From contig CACASQ010000007.1 of NCBI GenBank assembly GCA_902535255.1, positions 1-37,142 of the forward strand: a stretch of 37,142 nt of DNA, given 5' to 3'. This DNA is from an uncultured Pelagibacteraceae bacterium (lineage in GTDB: Bacteria > Pseudomonadota > Alphaproteobacteria > Pelagibacterales > Pelagibacteraceae). The first letter of the stretch is position 1, and each line of letters starts with the position of its first letter. A program made the position numbers and the translations under genes. Positions 25,872-34,906 of this stretch are shown in pieces. The notes under the pieces were generated by a model. That model made no database searches. It worked only from the letters and a program-made list of their open reading frames with translations, and was not told the DNA's origin.

Positions 25872-26534
25872 ATGACTGACACTATCAAAATTTCACCATC
25901 TATATTATCTGCGGATTTTAGTAAGTTAGGTAGTGAAGTAATATCGCTAGAAAAGGCTGGTGCTGATTATATACATATTGATGTAATGGACGGGCATTTC
26001 GTTCCAAATTTAACTATAGGTCCTGAAGTAATAAAAAAACTTAGACCCCTTACAAAAAAAATATTTGATGTGCACTTAATGATATCGCCAGTAGATAATT
26101 TTATAAAAGATTTTGCCAATGCTGGCGCTGATATTATTACTTTCCATCCAGAAGCTACCAAGAATACTTCTAAGACGATTGAACTTATTAAAAAGCAACG
26201 AAAGAAAGTTGGTATTTCACTTAAGCCAAAATCTCAAATAGATTTAGTAGAAAAATATTTAAGTGATATTGATTTAGTTTTAATAATGAGTGTTGAGCCA
26301 GGATTTGGTGGCCAAAAATTTATGCCTGAAGTTCTAAGAAAAACAGAATTACTCAAAGAAATAATTACCAAAAAAAATCTAAATGTAGATATTGAAATAG
26401 ATGGTGGAATTAATTTTGAAAATTGTTCTTTAGCAAAAAAAGCTGGAGCGAATATTCTCGTTTCTGGATCTACCATATTTAAAGAGAACCAGGGTGATCT
26501 AAAAAAAAATATAGAAATTTTAAGAAAAAATTAA
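25872..26534 (+). CDS. rpe: Ribulose-phosphate 3-epimerase
   Basis: Interconverts ribulose-5-phosphate and xylulose-5-phosphate in the pentose phosphate pathway. It is a 220-residue TIM barrel with all signatures: ISPSILSADFSKLG, the metal-binding HIDVMDGHFVPNLTIGP, FDVHLMI, LIMSVEPGFGGQKFMP and the phosphate-binding DGGINFEN / ANILVSGSTIF near the end. It starts the rpe-heparinase-purH run; the next gene begins three bases after its stop. Confidence 0.97.
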   Translation: MTDTIKISPSILSADFSKLGSEVISLEKAGADYIHIDVMDGHFVPNLTIGPEVIKKLRPLTKKIFDVHLMISPVDNFIKDFANAGADIITFHPEATKNTSKTIELIKKQRKKVGISLKPKSQIDLVEKYLSDIDLVLIMSVEPGFGGQKFMPEVLRKTELLKEIITKKNLNVDIEIDGGINFENCSLAKKAGANILVSGSTIFKENQGDLKKNIEILRKN

Positions 26535-26537
26535 TAG

Positions 26538-28181
26538 ATGTTCGGCTTAAAAGGTGCCTATTTTTATTTAGTAGCTGTTCAAATAACTTTTTTAAAATTT
26601 TTAAAAAAGATTTATTTTACAACAAATCATTACAACAAATCTTTAATATCGAAAGTTCCACTGCAGGTATATTTTAATCCAAATTCATTTTTACTATCAA
26701 TGATATCACCCTACACAAAAAAATCTTTCAAAATTAATGAAATAAACCCGAACAATTTTTGGATAGAAATTAAGAATAAAAATCTTGCTGAATATCACAG
26801 TTTTTTGTGGCTGAGCCTAATTGATAGAAAGACAGATGGAAAAAATATCCAAAAAATAATTTATTTGTGGATGCTTAAATATTCAAAATATAAACAAAAA
26901 ATTTGGGAGACTTCTACTTTAAGCATGAGAATTATAAGCTGGATACTCAATGTAGATATAATAATAAACAATGGAACATTTGAATTTAAAAGAAAATTTT
27001 TTCAAAATATAGTTTTACAGTGTAATCATTTAAAAAAAAATATTAAGTTTGAGAGAGATTCTCAAAAAAAAATAGAGGTGCTCACAGCATTAATATTATC
27101 GGGTATCGTATTCAAAGATTATGAGGACAATTACAAGATTGGAGTCAAAGAATTAGAAAAGTTTGTCAAATCTCAATTTGATGATGATGGATTTCCATTA
27201 ACAAGGAATACGAACGATTTAATTTTTTTTACAAAATATCTTTTATTGTGTCATGAAAGCATTAAAGACGCTCACCAGTATATGCCGGAATTTCTTGATG
27301 ATGTTATAAGTAAAAATTTATTTTGTATCAAATTTTTAAGGACGCCAAATAATGAAATTCCTCTATTTAATGGGTCATCAGAAAATAAGTTAAATTACTT
27401 CGATAAATACTTAGAGAACATCAAGATAGGCAAAAAAGAGAAGAAAAATAAAATTGGCGGTATATTCTCAGTGAAATCAAAACATCAGGCACTGTATTTT
27501 GATGTAGGAAGCTCACCTAGTAAAGGTTTTTCAAAAAACTATCAGTCTGGTCCATTATCATTCGAATATTATCTTGAGGGAACAAAAATAATCACAAATA
27601 GTGGATTTGGAAATAATATTTCCTCTAAAGCAGAACTAATTAGTAAATTAACCGCCAGTCAATCAACTTTAACAATCAATGACACCAGTGTAACAAAATT
27701 TGAGAGGAATAAATTAATTAATAGAATTTTTGGTAATTCGATTAAAAATACTTTTAAAACTGAAGAACTTAAAATAGTGAATGAAAAAAATATAAATGGT
27801 TGTTCGGTGCAACATTACGGATACGAAAAAAATTTTAATTGTATTCACAAAAGGGAAATTTATATAGATCCTAGTGTTAGCGGATTAATTGGTATTGATC
27901 ATATTTTTAAAAAAAGCGATGGTATTCCAATTAGATATGTTTTTAGGTTTCATTTGAACCCAGAACATACAGCTGTTAAAACTATGAGTGGAAATAGTGC
28001 TTTAATTCAAATAACAAAGAACAAATCAGTTATTTTCACTATTAAAGATGAAAATCTTGAAATTGAGAAAGGCATATTTCTTGGCGGGAAAAAAATATTA
28101 GATAATACTTGTATAACTATTTCTGGTAATTTAGTGAATAAAAATAAATCTTTTAATTGGGAAATTAAAAAGAAAATTTAA
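26538..28181 (+). CDS. Heparinase II/III-like protein
   Basis: A 547-residue protein with an N-terminal alpha-helical toroid-like half (about 60-300) and a C-terminal beta-rich heparinase II/III-like half (from about 310). The latter opens with QALYFDVGSSPSKGF and contains GPLSFEYYLEGTKIITNSGFGNN. Family members are polysaccharide lyases, but this branch sits beside purH in many alphaproteobacteria and its substrate is unknown. No signal peptide is seen; the first residues are only mildly hydrophobic. It lies three bases after rpe and two before purH, a tight operon. A role in an intracellular or envelope glycan is conjecture. Confidence 0.75.
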   Translation: MFGLKGAYFYLVAVQITFLKFLKKIYFTTNHYNKSLISKVPLQVYFNPNSFLLSMISPYTKKSFKINEINPNNFWIEIKNKNLAEYHSFLWLSLIDRKTDGKNIQKIIYLWMLKYSKYKQKIWETSTLSMRIISWILNVDIIINNGTFEFKRKFFQNIVLQCNHLKKNIKFERDSQKKIEVLTALILSGIVFKDYEDNYKIGVKELEKFVKSQFDDDGFPLTRNTNDLIFFTKYLLLCHESIKDAHQYMPEFLDDVISKNLFCIKFLRTPNNEIPLFNGSSENKLNYFDKYLENIKIGKKEKKNKIGGIFSVKSKHQALYFDVGSSPSKGFSKNYQSGPLSFEYYLEGTKIITNSGFGNNISSKAELISKLTASQSTLTINDTSVTKFERNKLINRIFGNSIKNTFKTEELKIVNEKNINGCSVQHYGYEKNFNCIHKREIYIDPSVSGLIGIDHIFKKSDGIPIRYVFRFHLNPEHTAVKTMSGNSALIQITKNKSVIFTIKDENLEIEKGIFLGGKKILDNTCITISGNLVNKNKSFNWEIKKKI

Positions 28182-28183
28182 TA

Positions 28184-29734
28184 ATGAAATTGAAAATAAA
28201 AAATGCCTTAATTTCCGTTTCAGATAAAGAAAATATAATTTCTTTACTAAAAAGTTTTAAAAAATATAAAATCAAAATTATCAGCTCTGGAGGAACTTAC
28301 CGATCAATAAAGAAACTAGGATACAAATGTACAGAGTTGTCTAAGTACACTGGGTTTAAAGAAATGTTAGATGGAAGAGTAAAAACTCTTCATCCAAAAA
28401 TTTATGCAGGTATTTTGCACGATAGACAAAATAGAACACATAAAAATGAAATGTCCAAGAATAAATTTCCAGCTATTGATTTAATTGTTGTTAATTTTTA
28501 TCCTTTTCAAAAAGTAGTAATGGGTAATAAAAACCCAAAAAATATTGTTGAGAATATAGATATTGGGGGTCCAACAATGGTCAGAGCAGCAGCAAAAAAT
28601 TTTAGAAATGTTGCAATAATCACTAATAAAAATGATTACTCTAATTTAATAAGAGAGTTAGAACAAAATAAAGGTAAAACCAGTCTTAATTTTAGAGAAA
28701 TAATGTCTTCAAAAGCATTTGGTCTAACTGCTTACTATGATGCGATGATAGCTAATTGGTTTAATAAAAAGTTGAATATTCAATTTCCAGAAAGAAAAAC
28801 AATATTCGGTCGGAAACTTAAAAAACTCAGGTACGGAGAAAACCCACATCAAGAAAGTTCTATTTATGTAAGTGACTACAATGATAGGCAACTTGGGTTT
28901 TTGCAATTAAATGGTAAAGAATTAAGTCACAATAACTATAATGATATTTTTGCCTCTCTTGAAGTTCTAGAAACGTTAAAAAATAAAGCTGGCACTGTAA
29001 TAATAAAGCACGCAAATCCATGCGGAGTATCAGAGAACAAAAATCCTATTGACTCACTTAAGAATGCTTATGCATGTGATCCAGTAAGTGCTTTTGGTGC
29101 AGTAATTGCATGTAATTTTAAGATTAGTAAAAAAATTTCTTTAGAAATTTCTAAAAATTTTGTTGAAGTGATTTTAGCAAAAGGGTTTGACAAAGAATCC
29201 CTCAAAATTTTAAAAAAAAAGAAAAATTTAAGAATTATTGATATATCAAATTATAAATTCAAAAATTCTTTTTCAGTCAAAAATTTTGATAATTCATTTT
29301 TAATACAAGATAAAGATAAGATAATTTTTAATAAGAGTAAATTAAAGTGTGTAACTAAATTGAAACCTAATAACAAAGAATTAGCAGAAATAAGATTTGC
29401 ATTTAATATAAGTAAATATGTTAAATCAAATGCCATAGTGATAAGTAATAATTTTTCAACAATTGGTATAGGTGCAGGTCAACCAAGTAGACTTGACAGT
29501 TGCAATATTGCTATTCAAAAGGCTAAAAAATATTCTCCGAAAAAAATTAAAAATTCAGTAGCTGCCTCTGATGCGTTTTTCCCATTTGCTGATGGAGTCA
29601 AAACACTAATAGAAGCAGGTGTAAAACTTATAATTCAACCAGGGGGGTCTATTCGAGATCAAGAAGTTATTGATGAGGCGAACAAAGCAAAAGTAAAAAT
29701 GATCTTTACAGGTGTCCGGCACTTTAATCATTAA
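28184..29734 (+). CDS. purH: Bifunctional AICAR transformylase / IMP cyclohydrolase PurH
   Basis: Catalyses the last two steps of IMP synthesis, using 10-formyl-THF. At 516 residues it has the N-terminal MGS-like cyclohydrolase domain (KNALISVSDKENI, SSGGTYRSIKKLGY, DGRVKTLHPKIYAGIL) and the C-terminal transformylase domain with RYGENPHQ, the catalytic KHANPCG (K275-H276), DPVSAFGAVIA, and SDAFFPFADGV. Its last four bases overlap the convergent phhB stop. Confidence 0.97.
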   Translation: MKLKIKNALISVSDKENIISLLKSFKKYKIKIISSGGTYRSIKKLGYKCTELSKYTGFKEMLDGRVKTLHPKIYAGILHDRQNRTHKNEMSKNKFPAIDLIVVNFYPFQKVVMGNKNPKNIVENIDIGGPTMVRAAAKNFRNVAIITNKNDYSNLIRELEQNKGKTSLNFREIMSSKAFGLTAYYDAMIANWFNKKLNIQFPERKTIFGRKLKKLRYGENPHQESSIYVSDYNDRQLGFLQLNGKELSHNNYNDIFASLEVLETLKNKAGTVIIKHANPCGVSENKNPIDSLKNAYACDPVSAFGAVIACNFKISKKISLEISKNFVEVILAKGFDKESLKILKKKKNLRIIDISNYKFKNSFSVKNFDNSFLIQDKDKIIFNKSKLKCVTKLKPNNKELAEIRFAFNISKYVKSNAIVISNNFSTIGIGAGQPSRLDSCNIAIQKAKKYSPKKIKNSVAASDAFFPFADGVKTLIEAGVKLIIQPGGSIRDQEVIDEANKAKVKMIFTGVRHFNH

Positions 29735-30069
29735 CTTATTTTATCAATTTTAGCCGCTAAAATAAAATCACTTTCAGCCAATCCTTTAATCGCATGTGTA
29801 AAAATTTTAATTTTACAATATCCCCATCCAAAAGAAATATCAGGATGGTGATTTTCTTTCTCAGCAACATCCCCCACTTTATTAATAAAGTTTTGACTTT
29901 CTTTAAAATTTTTAAATGTAAACTCTTTTATTAAAAAAAAACTTTTATCTTGATCACTTTTTACATCCCACCCGTCTACTTTTTTAAGATACTTGTGTAT
30001 TTCTGTTTTATCAAACGGAGGAATATTGCCCTCACAAGGAATACATTTTTTATTTGAAAGATCACTCAT
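29731..30069 (-). CDS. phhB: Pterin-4a-carbinolamine dehydratase
   Basis: Dehydrates 4a-hydroxytetrahydrobiopterin, normally recycling the cofactor of aromatic amino-acid hydroxylases. At 112 residues it shows the active-site block VAEKENHHPDISFGWG (H74, H75) and the later THAIKGLAESDF (H92). No phenylalanine hydroxylase gene is in the window, so another pterin-linked role is possible. The ATG lies seven bases from the CCA end of tRNA-Gly on the same strand, with no Shine-Dalgarno between. Confidence 0.93.
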   Translation of the reverse strand: MSDLSNKKCIPCEGNIPPFDKTEIHKYLKKVDGWDVKSDQDKSFFLIKEFTFKNFKESQNFINKVGDVAEKENHHPDISFGWGYCKIKIFTHAIKGLAESDFILAAKIDKIS

Positions 30070-30076
30070 TACAATT

Positions 30077-30151
30077 TGGAGCGGGCAAAGGGACTTGAAC
30101 CCTCGACCTTCTCGTTGGCAACGAGACGCTCTACCACTGAGCTATGCCCGC
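30077..30151 (-). tRNA. tRNA-Gly (GCC anticodon)
   Basis: Read on the minus strand, a 75-base cloverleaf starts GCGGGCA at 30151 and ends TGCCCGC-T-CCA at 30077, giving a perfect 7-bp acceptor stem with encoded CCA. The D arm is AGCTCAGTGGTAGAGC. The anticodon arm TCTCG-TTGCCAA-CGAGA gives anticodon GCC. The T arm is GAGGG-TTCAAGT-CCCTT-like with GGTTCAA. It is co-directional with phhB. Confidence 0.97.
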
Positions 30152-30165
30152 TTAAAAAAAAGTAT

Positions 30166-30193
30166 ATTATAACGTCTCTAGAACGGTCAACAA
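30166..30193 (-). promoter_or_regulatory. Probable promoter of tRNA-Gly (and phhB)
   Basis: On the minus strand a perfect -10 TATAAT (30171-30166) is preceded by TTGTTG (30193-30188, spacing 16) or by TTGACC (30190-30185, spacing 13). Transcription would begin about eight bases before the mature tRNA end. The perfect -10 and the position support the call; the -35 choice is uncertain. Confidence 0.5.
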
Positions 30194-30242
30194 AAATAAA
30201 ATGTCGCTATCGTTAAATTAAAAATTTTTATATAGTAATCAG

Positions 30243-30860
30243 ATGAAAAATCTACCTGATATAATACCAATTTTCCCTCTTAGTGGTGTAATATATTTTC
30301 CTAAGACAAATCTACCTTTGAACATTTTTGAAAAGAGATATCTAGATTTAGTAAATGATACTTACTACAAAGATAAACTAATGGGTATGGTGCAATCTCA
30401 AAGAAGTCAGGATAAAGTTTACAAAATTGGTTGTCTTGGAAAAATTAGTGACCTTCAAAAAAGTGAGGATGGTAGAATTTTGATAAATCTAACTGGTATT
30501 ACAAGATTTAAAATTCTTGATGAGGTAAAAAGTGATAAGTTGTATAGAGAGTTCAAGGTTGACTATAAAAAATTTGAAATAGATCTAGAAAACAATACTG
30601 AAGACTCTGATACTGGGTCTTTGATAGAAAAAGCAAAAGTTTTTTTCAAGAAGAATGGGTTATTACTCAATTGGAGAGAATTTGAAAAACTAGACAAAAC
30701 CCAAAGGGTTAACACGCTTTCAATGATATCACCTGTTACAAATGAGGAAAAACAAAAACTTTTAGAATCTTTAACGATTAAGGATAAAATTGAAACTTTA
30801 GAAAATATAATAAACTTTTATCTACACGAAGTTAACTTTAATAACCAAACAGTTCAATAA
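30243..30860 (+). CDS. LON peptidase substrate-binding domain protein
   Basis: A stand-alone Lon N-terminal domain of 205 residues, lacking ATPase and protease parts. It opens with IIPIFPLSGVIYFPKTNLPLNIFEKRYLDLV and continues with IGCLGKISDLQKSEDGRILINLTGITRF, the standard family pattern. Such proteins are common in alphaproteobacteria and unassigned; a substrate adaptor or recognition role is assumed. It faces rho, with four bases between the two stops. Confidence 0.9.
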   Translation: MKNLPDIIPIFPLSGVIYFPKTNLPLNIFEKRYLDLVNDTYYKDKLMGMVQSQRSQDKVYKIGCLGKISDLQKSEDGRILINLTGITRFKILDEVKSDKLYREFKVDYKKFEIDLENNTEDSDTGSLIEKAKVFFKKNGLLLNWREFEKLDKTQRVNTLSMISPVTNEEKQKLLESLTIKDKIETLENIINFYLHEVNFNNQTVQ

Positions 30861-30864
30861 TTGT

Positions 30865-32139
30865 TTAATTTGCAGATTTGTTCATCGAGTCAAAGAAATC
30901 TGAATTATTCTTAGTATTTTTAAGTTTCGAAATTAAGAACTCTATTCCATCCATCGTCCCCATAGGACTAATTATTCTTCTAAGAACGTTCATTTTTGAG
31001 AGTTCATCTTTCTCAAATAACAGTTCCTCTCTCCTTGTCCCTGATCTTGTTATATCAAGAGCAGGATAAATTCTTTTATCAGCGACTTTTCTGTCCAAAA
31101 TTAGTTCTGAATTTCCTGTTCCTTTGAATTCTTCAAAAATTACCTCGTCCATTCTACTTCCGGTATCGATTAATGCAGTTGAAATGATAGTAAGAGACCC
31201 ACCCTCCTCTACATTTCTTGCAGCTCCAAAAAATCTTTTTGGTCTTTGAAGAGCATTCGCATCTACTCCACCTGTTAAAACTTTTCCTGAACTTGGTATT
31301 ACAGCATTATAGGCTCTACCCAATCTAGTTATCGAGTCTAATAAAATAACTACATCTTTCTTATGTTCAACTAACCTCTTAGCTTTTTCAATTACCATCT
31401 CAGCCACTGCAACGTGTCTGGAGGCAGGTTCATCAAAAGTTGAAGCGACAACTTCGCCTCTTACAGATCTCTGCATATCAGTCACCTCCTCTGGTCTTTC
31501 ATCAATTAAAAGTACCATTAAGTAACATTCAGGATGATTGGCCGTTATTGATTGTGCTATATTTTGTAAAATTATTGTTTTGCCTGCTCTAGGTGGCGAA
31601 ACAATTAAAGATCTTTGTCCTTTTCCAATTGGACTAACTAAATCTATTAATCGAGCAGTATTGTCTGGTTTTTTTTCTATCTTGGTGCTTTCTACTTCAA
31701 GCTTAATTCGTTCATTGGGATACAAAGGAGTTAAATTATCAAAAGCAATTTTATTTTTTCCTTTGTCTGGCTCGTCAAAATTAATTTTGTTTACTTTAAG
31801 TAAAGCGAAGTACCTTTCAGCATCTTTTGGACCTCTTATTTCTCCTTCCACAGAGTCTCCTGTTCTTAATCCAAACCTTCGGATTTGACTTGGGCTAACA
31901 TATATGTCGTCTGGACCTGGTAAATAGTTAGACTCTATTGCTCTTAGAAAACCAAAGCCGTCTTGTAGTACCTCTAAAACACCAATTGCAGTAATTTGTT
32001 CATTTTTTTCTGCTAATTTTTTTAAAATCGCAAAAAGTATTTCCTGCTTCCTTAAAGTGCTAGGATTTTCTATTCCAAGCTTCTCAGCTTCATTAATAAG
32101 CTCTGCAGGGTTTTTTTGCTTTAGTTCTTGTAAGTTCAT
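30865..32139 (-). CDS. rho: Transcription termination factor Rho
   Basis: The hexameric RNA helicase that ends transcription at sites without intrinsic terminators. At 424 residues it has the N-terminal helical part (1-45), an OB-fold RNA-binding domain ([31 protein letters not shown]), Walker A SPPRAGKT ending at T188, Walker B-like [16 protein letters not shown], the Q-loop [22 protein letters not shown] and R-loop region. It is the last gene of the hemE-hemH-hemJ-rho run. Its intactness matches the scarcity of intrinsic terminators here. Confidence 0.98.
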   Translation of the reverse strand: MNLQELKQKNPAELINEAEKLGIENPSTLRKQEILFAILKKLAEKNEQITAIGVLEVLQDGFGFLRAIESNYLPGPDDIYVSPSQIRRFGLRTGDSVEGEIRGPKDAERYFALLKVNKINFDEPDKGKNKIAFDNLTPLYPNERIKLEVESTKIEKKPDNTARLIDLVSPIGKGQRSLIVSPPRAGKTIILQNIAQSITANHPECYLMVLLIDERPEEVTDMQRSVRGEVVASTFDEPASRHVAVAEMVIEKAKRLVEHKKDVVILLDSITRLGRAYNAVIPSSGKVLTGGVDANALQRPKRFFGAARNVEEGGSLTIISTALIDTGSRMDEVIFEEFKGTGNSELILDRKVADKRIYPALDITRSGTRREELLFEKDELSKMNVLRRIISPMGTMDGIEFLISKLKNTKNNSDFFDSMNKSAN

Positions 32140-32204
32140 GTGATTGTTTTGATTAAGGTAAGTCTCTAAAATATATGACTTTTTTGAAAAAATTCAACCC
32201 CTAA

Positions 32205-32636
32205 TTATAAAGGTTTAAATATAACAACAAATATTACCACTATTAGTATAATTGTTGGTATTTCGTTATAAATTCTAAAAAATTTTGTTGTTTTAGTGTT
32301 ATTTTCTAAAGCGAAGTCGTTTAAGTATTTTCCAAGTGTAAAATGATAATAGGTTAAAATTATCACCGCAACTAATTTAATTTGCATCCATAGCTCGGTA
32401 AAAGCACTAAAACCAATGCTATGAATTAATAATGCGCCGAATATCCAGGAGAGCAACATTGCAGGCATCATTATGTAATTATAAAGTTTTCTCTCCATAG
32501 TTTTAAAAATTTCTTTTTGTGACACATGATACGCCTCTGAGTGGTAAACAAATATTCTTGGTAAATATAATAGTCCGGCCATCCAAGATATTACAGCAAT
32601 AAGGTGCAACGATTTAAATAAAAGATATAAATTCAT
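32205..32636 (-). CDS. hemJ: Protoporphyrinogen oxidase HemJ
   Basis: A four-helix membrane protein of 143 residues that oxidises protoporphyrinogen IX to protoporphyrin IX. The N-terminal LFKSLHLIAVISWMAGLLYLPRIFVYH carries the conserved histidine and arginine, and RKLYNYIMMPAMLLSWIFG follows. It starts one base before the hemH stop, next to ferrochelatase, the following pathway step. It is often annotated loosely as a CopD-family protein. Confidence 0.9.
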   Translation of the reverse strand: MNLYLLFKSLHLIAVISWMAGLLYLPRIFVYHSEAYHVSQKEIFKTMERKLYNYIMMPAMLLSWIFGALLIHSIGFSAFTELWMQIKLVAVIILTYYHFTLGKYLNDFALENNTKTTKFFRIYNEIPTIILIVVIFVVIFKPL

Positions 32637-32637
32637 T

Positions 32638-33630
32638 CTATAAATATTTAGTTACCAGTTTTTCGAATAATCTTATGTGTTCGGTGCTATCATTTAAACA
32701 AGGAATTAAATCAAAATTTTTCCCTCCTTCGCTCAAAAAACTTTCTCTACCCTGAATATTTATTTCCTCCAGAGTCTCGACACAATCTGAAGCAAATCCT
32801 GGACAAATTACTAATAAGTTTTTTATTCCTCTGCCCGGTAGCTTTTCTAATGTTTTATCTGTATAGGGGGTTAACCATTCTTGTGGTCCGAACCTGGATT
32901 GAAATGTTGTTTCGATTTCTATATCGTTGAACTTTTCTTTTAAAAGTCTAGTAGTTTTATGGCAATAACAATGGTATGGGTCACCCTTCTCAAAGTATGA
33001 TTTGGGAATTCCATGGTAGGAAGATATAATTAAGTCTGGTTTCCAATCAATTTCGCCAATTTTTTTTTCTATGCTTTTTTTCAATGCCTCGACGTATATC
33101 GGTTCGCTTTCATAATGTGGGATTATCTGGAGACTTGGTTGCCATCTCATTTTCATCAAAGACCTGTAGACTTCATCACAGACAGTAGCGGTAGTTGCAG
33201 CTGCATATTGAGGGTATAAAGGAAGAATAATTATGTTTTCACATCCTTTTTCTCTAAGAGAATTTAAACGTGATTTTATACTAGGATTGCCGTATCGCAT
33301 TGCAAAATCTACTATTACTCTTTCGTTACCAATTCTGTTGTTTAACTTTGTTGCTTGGTTTCTTGTAAAATATAAAAGTGGTGACTCATTAGTCTTTTCC
33401 ATCCAAATTTTTTTGTAAGCATGTGCAGTTTTAGAAGGTCTAAAAGTTAAAATAAATAAATTTAATATTATTTGCCACACTACAGGATTAAGTTCTATAA
33501 CCCTTCTGTCAGATAAAAACTCTTTAAGATATTTTCTAATATCCCACCAGCTTGTTGAGTCTGGTGTTCCTAAGTTTATTAATAATACTCCAGTTTTTCC
33601 GAATTTAACTTTTGGATGATCTTTATCCAT
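32638..33630 (-). CDS. hemH: Ferrochelatase
   Basis: Inserts Fe2+ into protoporphyrin IX, the last step of protohaem synthesis. At 330 residues it contains GVLLINLGTPDS, the catalytic H206 in SYHGIPKSYFEKGDPY, FQSRFGPQEWLTPYT, and the acidic ETLEEI motif near 286-290. Two cysteines in YHCYCHK follow the catalytic region. It overlaps hemE by one base and adjoins hemJ. Confidence 0.96.
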   Translation of the reverse strand: MDKDHPKVKFGKTGVLLINLGTPDSTSWWDIRKYLKEFLSDRRVIELNPVVWQIILNLFILTFRPSKTAHAYKKIWMEKTNESPLLYFTRNQATKLNNRIGNERVIVDFAMRYGNPSIKSRLNSLREKGCENIIILPLYPQYAAATTATVCDEVYRSLMKMRWQPSLQIIPHYESEPIYVEALKKSIEKKIGEIDWKPDLIISSYHGIPKSYFEKGDPYHCYCHKTTRLLKEKFNDIEIETTFQSRFGPQEWLTPYTDKTLEKLPGRGIKNLLVICPGFASDCVETLEEINIQGRESFLSEGGKNFDLIPCLNDSTEHIRLFEKLVTKYL

Positions 33631-34634
33631 TAATAACTCCTATAAAAATTTACCAATCTTTTTACCTTATCAGGATCAGTTTCTGGAAGTAAACCGTGGC
33701 CTAGATTAAAAACGTAAGGTAAACCCTTAAATGTTTCAATATATTTCGTCGCTTCACTAATCATTTCTTTATCAGACTTAAAAAAAATATCAGGACTTAG
33801 TCCACCTTGTATTACTACATTTTTTAAATTACTTTTAGCCCATAACGGATCTATATGTTGATCTAAATTTATTCCATCCGGTCTAACAATTTCGTTAAAC
33901 TCTTTAAATTTTTCACCAATTCCTTTTGGGAAACATATAGTTGGAATTTTATTTTCTCTACAAAAATCTACTATTTTTGCGTTTGGTAAATAACAGAGTT
34001 TATTAATTCTCTCATTTGGTATTAAGCCAGCCCAAGAGTCAAATATTTGGATTACATCAGAACCAGCGTTTATTTGGTTTTTAATATGTAGACAAAGACA
34101 AGATATTAATTTGTGAATTATTTCTTCTAATTTTAAATTACTGTCTTCCAGTACTTTTATATTAATTTCATTTTTATTTTTTTTCATTTTAAGAATGTAA
34201 ACCAACAATGTCCAAGGAGCCCCAATAAAAGATATTAATGATTTTTCCTTATTTAATTTTTTTCTGGTTATTTCTATAGCTTTATATACAGGACTTAGCT
34301 TATCAGAAAAATTTTTTTCACTTACATTCATGAAAGAGTCTAGTTGATGGTCACTAAGTTCTGGTCCTTCATTTTTATTAAAAAATACATTTTGACCTAA
34401 TGCATACGGAACCATTAAGATATCGGAAAAAATAATAGCTGAGTCTAAATTAAATCTTTTTATTGGTTGAAGTGTTATTTCTGAGCTTAATTCACTATTT
34501 AAACAAAGTTTTATGAAATCTGGATTTTCTGTTCTAATTTTTTGAAATTCAGGTAAATATCTACCTGCTTGTCTCATAAACCAGATAGACTTGCAAGAAA
34601 CTTTTTCTAGTAAAACTTTTTTAAGATTACTCAT
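33630..34634 (-). CDS. hemE: Uroporphyrinogen decarboxylase
   Basis: Decarboxylates uroporphyrinogen III to coproporphyrinogen III. At 334 residues it has the signature WFMRQAGRYLPEFQ, FSDILMVPYALG, IQIFDSWAGLI, IQGGLSPDIF and the closing FNLGHGLLPETDPDKVKRLV. The ATG at 34634 has no Shine-Dalgarno. It flanks the candidate origin and is transcribed away from it. Confidence 0.97.
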   Translation of the reverse strand: MSNLKKVLLEKVSCKSIWFMRQAGRYLPEFQKIRTENPDFIKLCLNSELSSEITLQPIKRFNLDSAIIFSDILMVPYALGQNVFFNKNEGPELSDHQLDSFMNVSEKNFSDKLSPVYKAIEITRKKLNKEKSLISFIGAPWTLLVYILKMKKNKNEINIKVLEDSNLKLEEIIHKLISCLCLHIKNQINAGSDVIQIFDSWAGLIPNERINKLCYLPNAKIVDFCRENKIPTICFPKGIGEKFKEFNEIVRPDGINLDQHIDPLWAKSNLKNVVIQGGLSPDIFFKSDKEMISEATKYIETFKGLPYVFNLGHGLLPETDPDKVKRLVNFYRSY

Positions 34635-34906
34635 AATAAATAAAATTTATTTTATGTTTAGTTATAATAGTAGGTGTTGTTTAAATCACATATAATTTTA
34701 TATACAGGTTTTATACATATTTTAATTAATATATAATTGACAAAAATGCTCAAATTCCTGTCTTTATTAATCTTATAAACATTAGTAAAACAAGATTATT
34801 AACATCTAACAAAATGTTAAATTAATGTTAATTAATGTTAATATTTTTTCTTACTTAAAAATAAAAGTTGAAAAGTTTATTTTGTTAAATATTTATTAAC
34901 AATTTT
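34635..34906. other. Candidate chromosomal replication origin (oriC), hemE / DUF299 intergenic region
   Basis: A 272-base gene-free, extremely AT-rich gap between divergent hemE and the DUF299 gene. In Caulobacter crescentus and Rickettsia prowazekii the origin lies at exactly this junction (hemE-RP001). Degenerate DnaA-box-like 9-mers are present: TTATACATA (34711), TTATAAACA (34773), TTATTAACA (34796 and 34893), and TGTTAAATA reversed (34883). A phased ATGTTAA repeat group lies at 34799-34841. No canonical TTATCCACA is present. It must also hold promoters for both flanking genes. Confidence 0.72.
34799..34841. repeat. Phased ATGTTAA repeats (three direct, one inverted)
   Basis: ATGTTAA occurs at 34814-34820, 34825-34831 and 34835-34841, spaced 11 and 10 bases, close to one helical turn, with an inverted copy TTAACAT at 34799-34805. 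The array resembles protein-binding iterons or degenerate DnaA boxes. AT richness makes single matches weak; the phasing is what stands out. Confidence 0.7.

Noticed and set aside
31538-31888. Plus-strand open frame of 116 codons inside rho
   Set aside because: Antisense to the highly conserved Rho domains; its length is explained by codon constraints of rho.
34799-34841. CRISPR-like or transposon terminal repeats
   Set aside because: Repeats are 7 bases with 3-4 base spacers, and no cas, transposase or target duplication is present.
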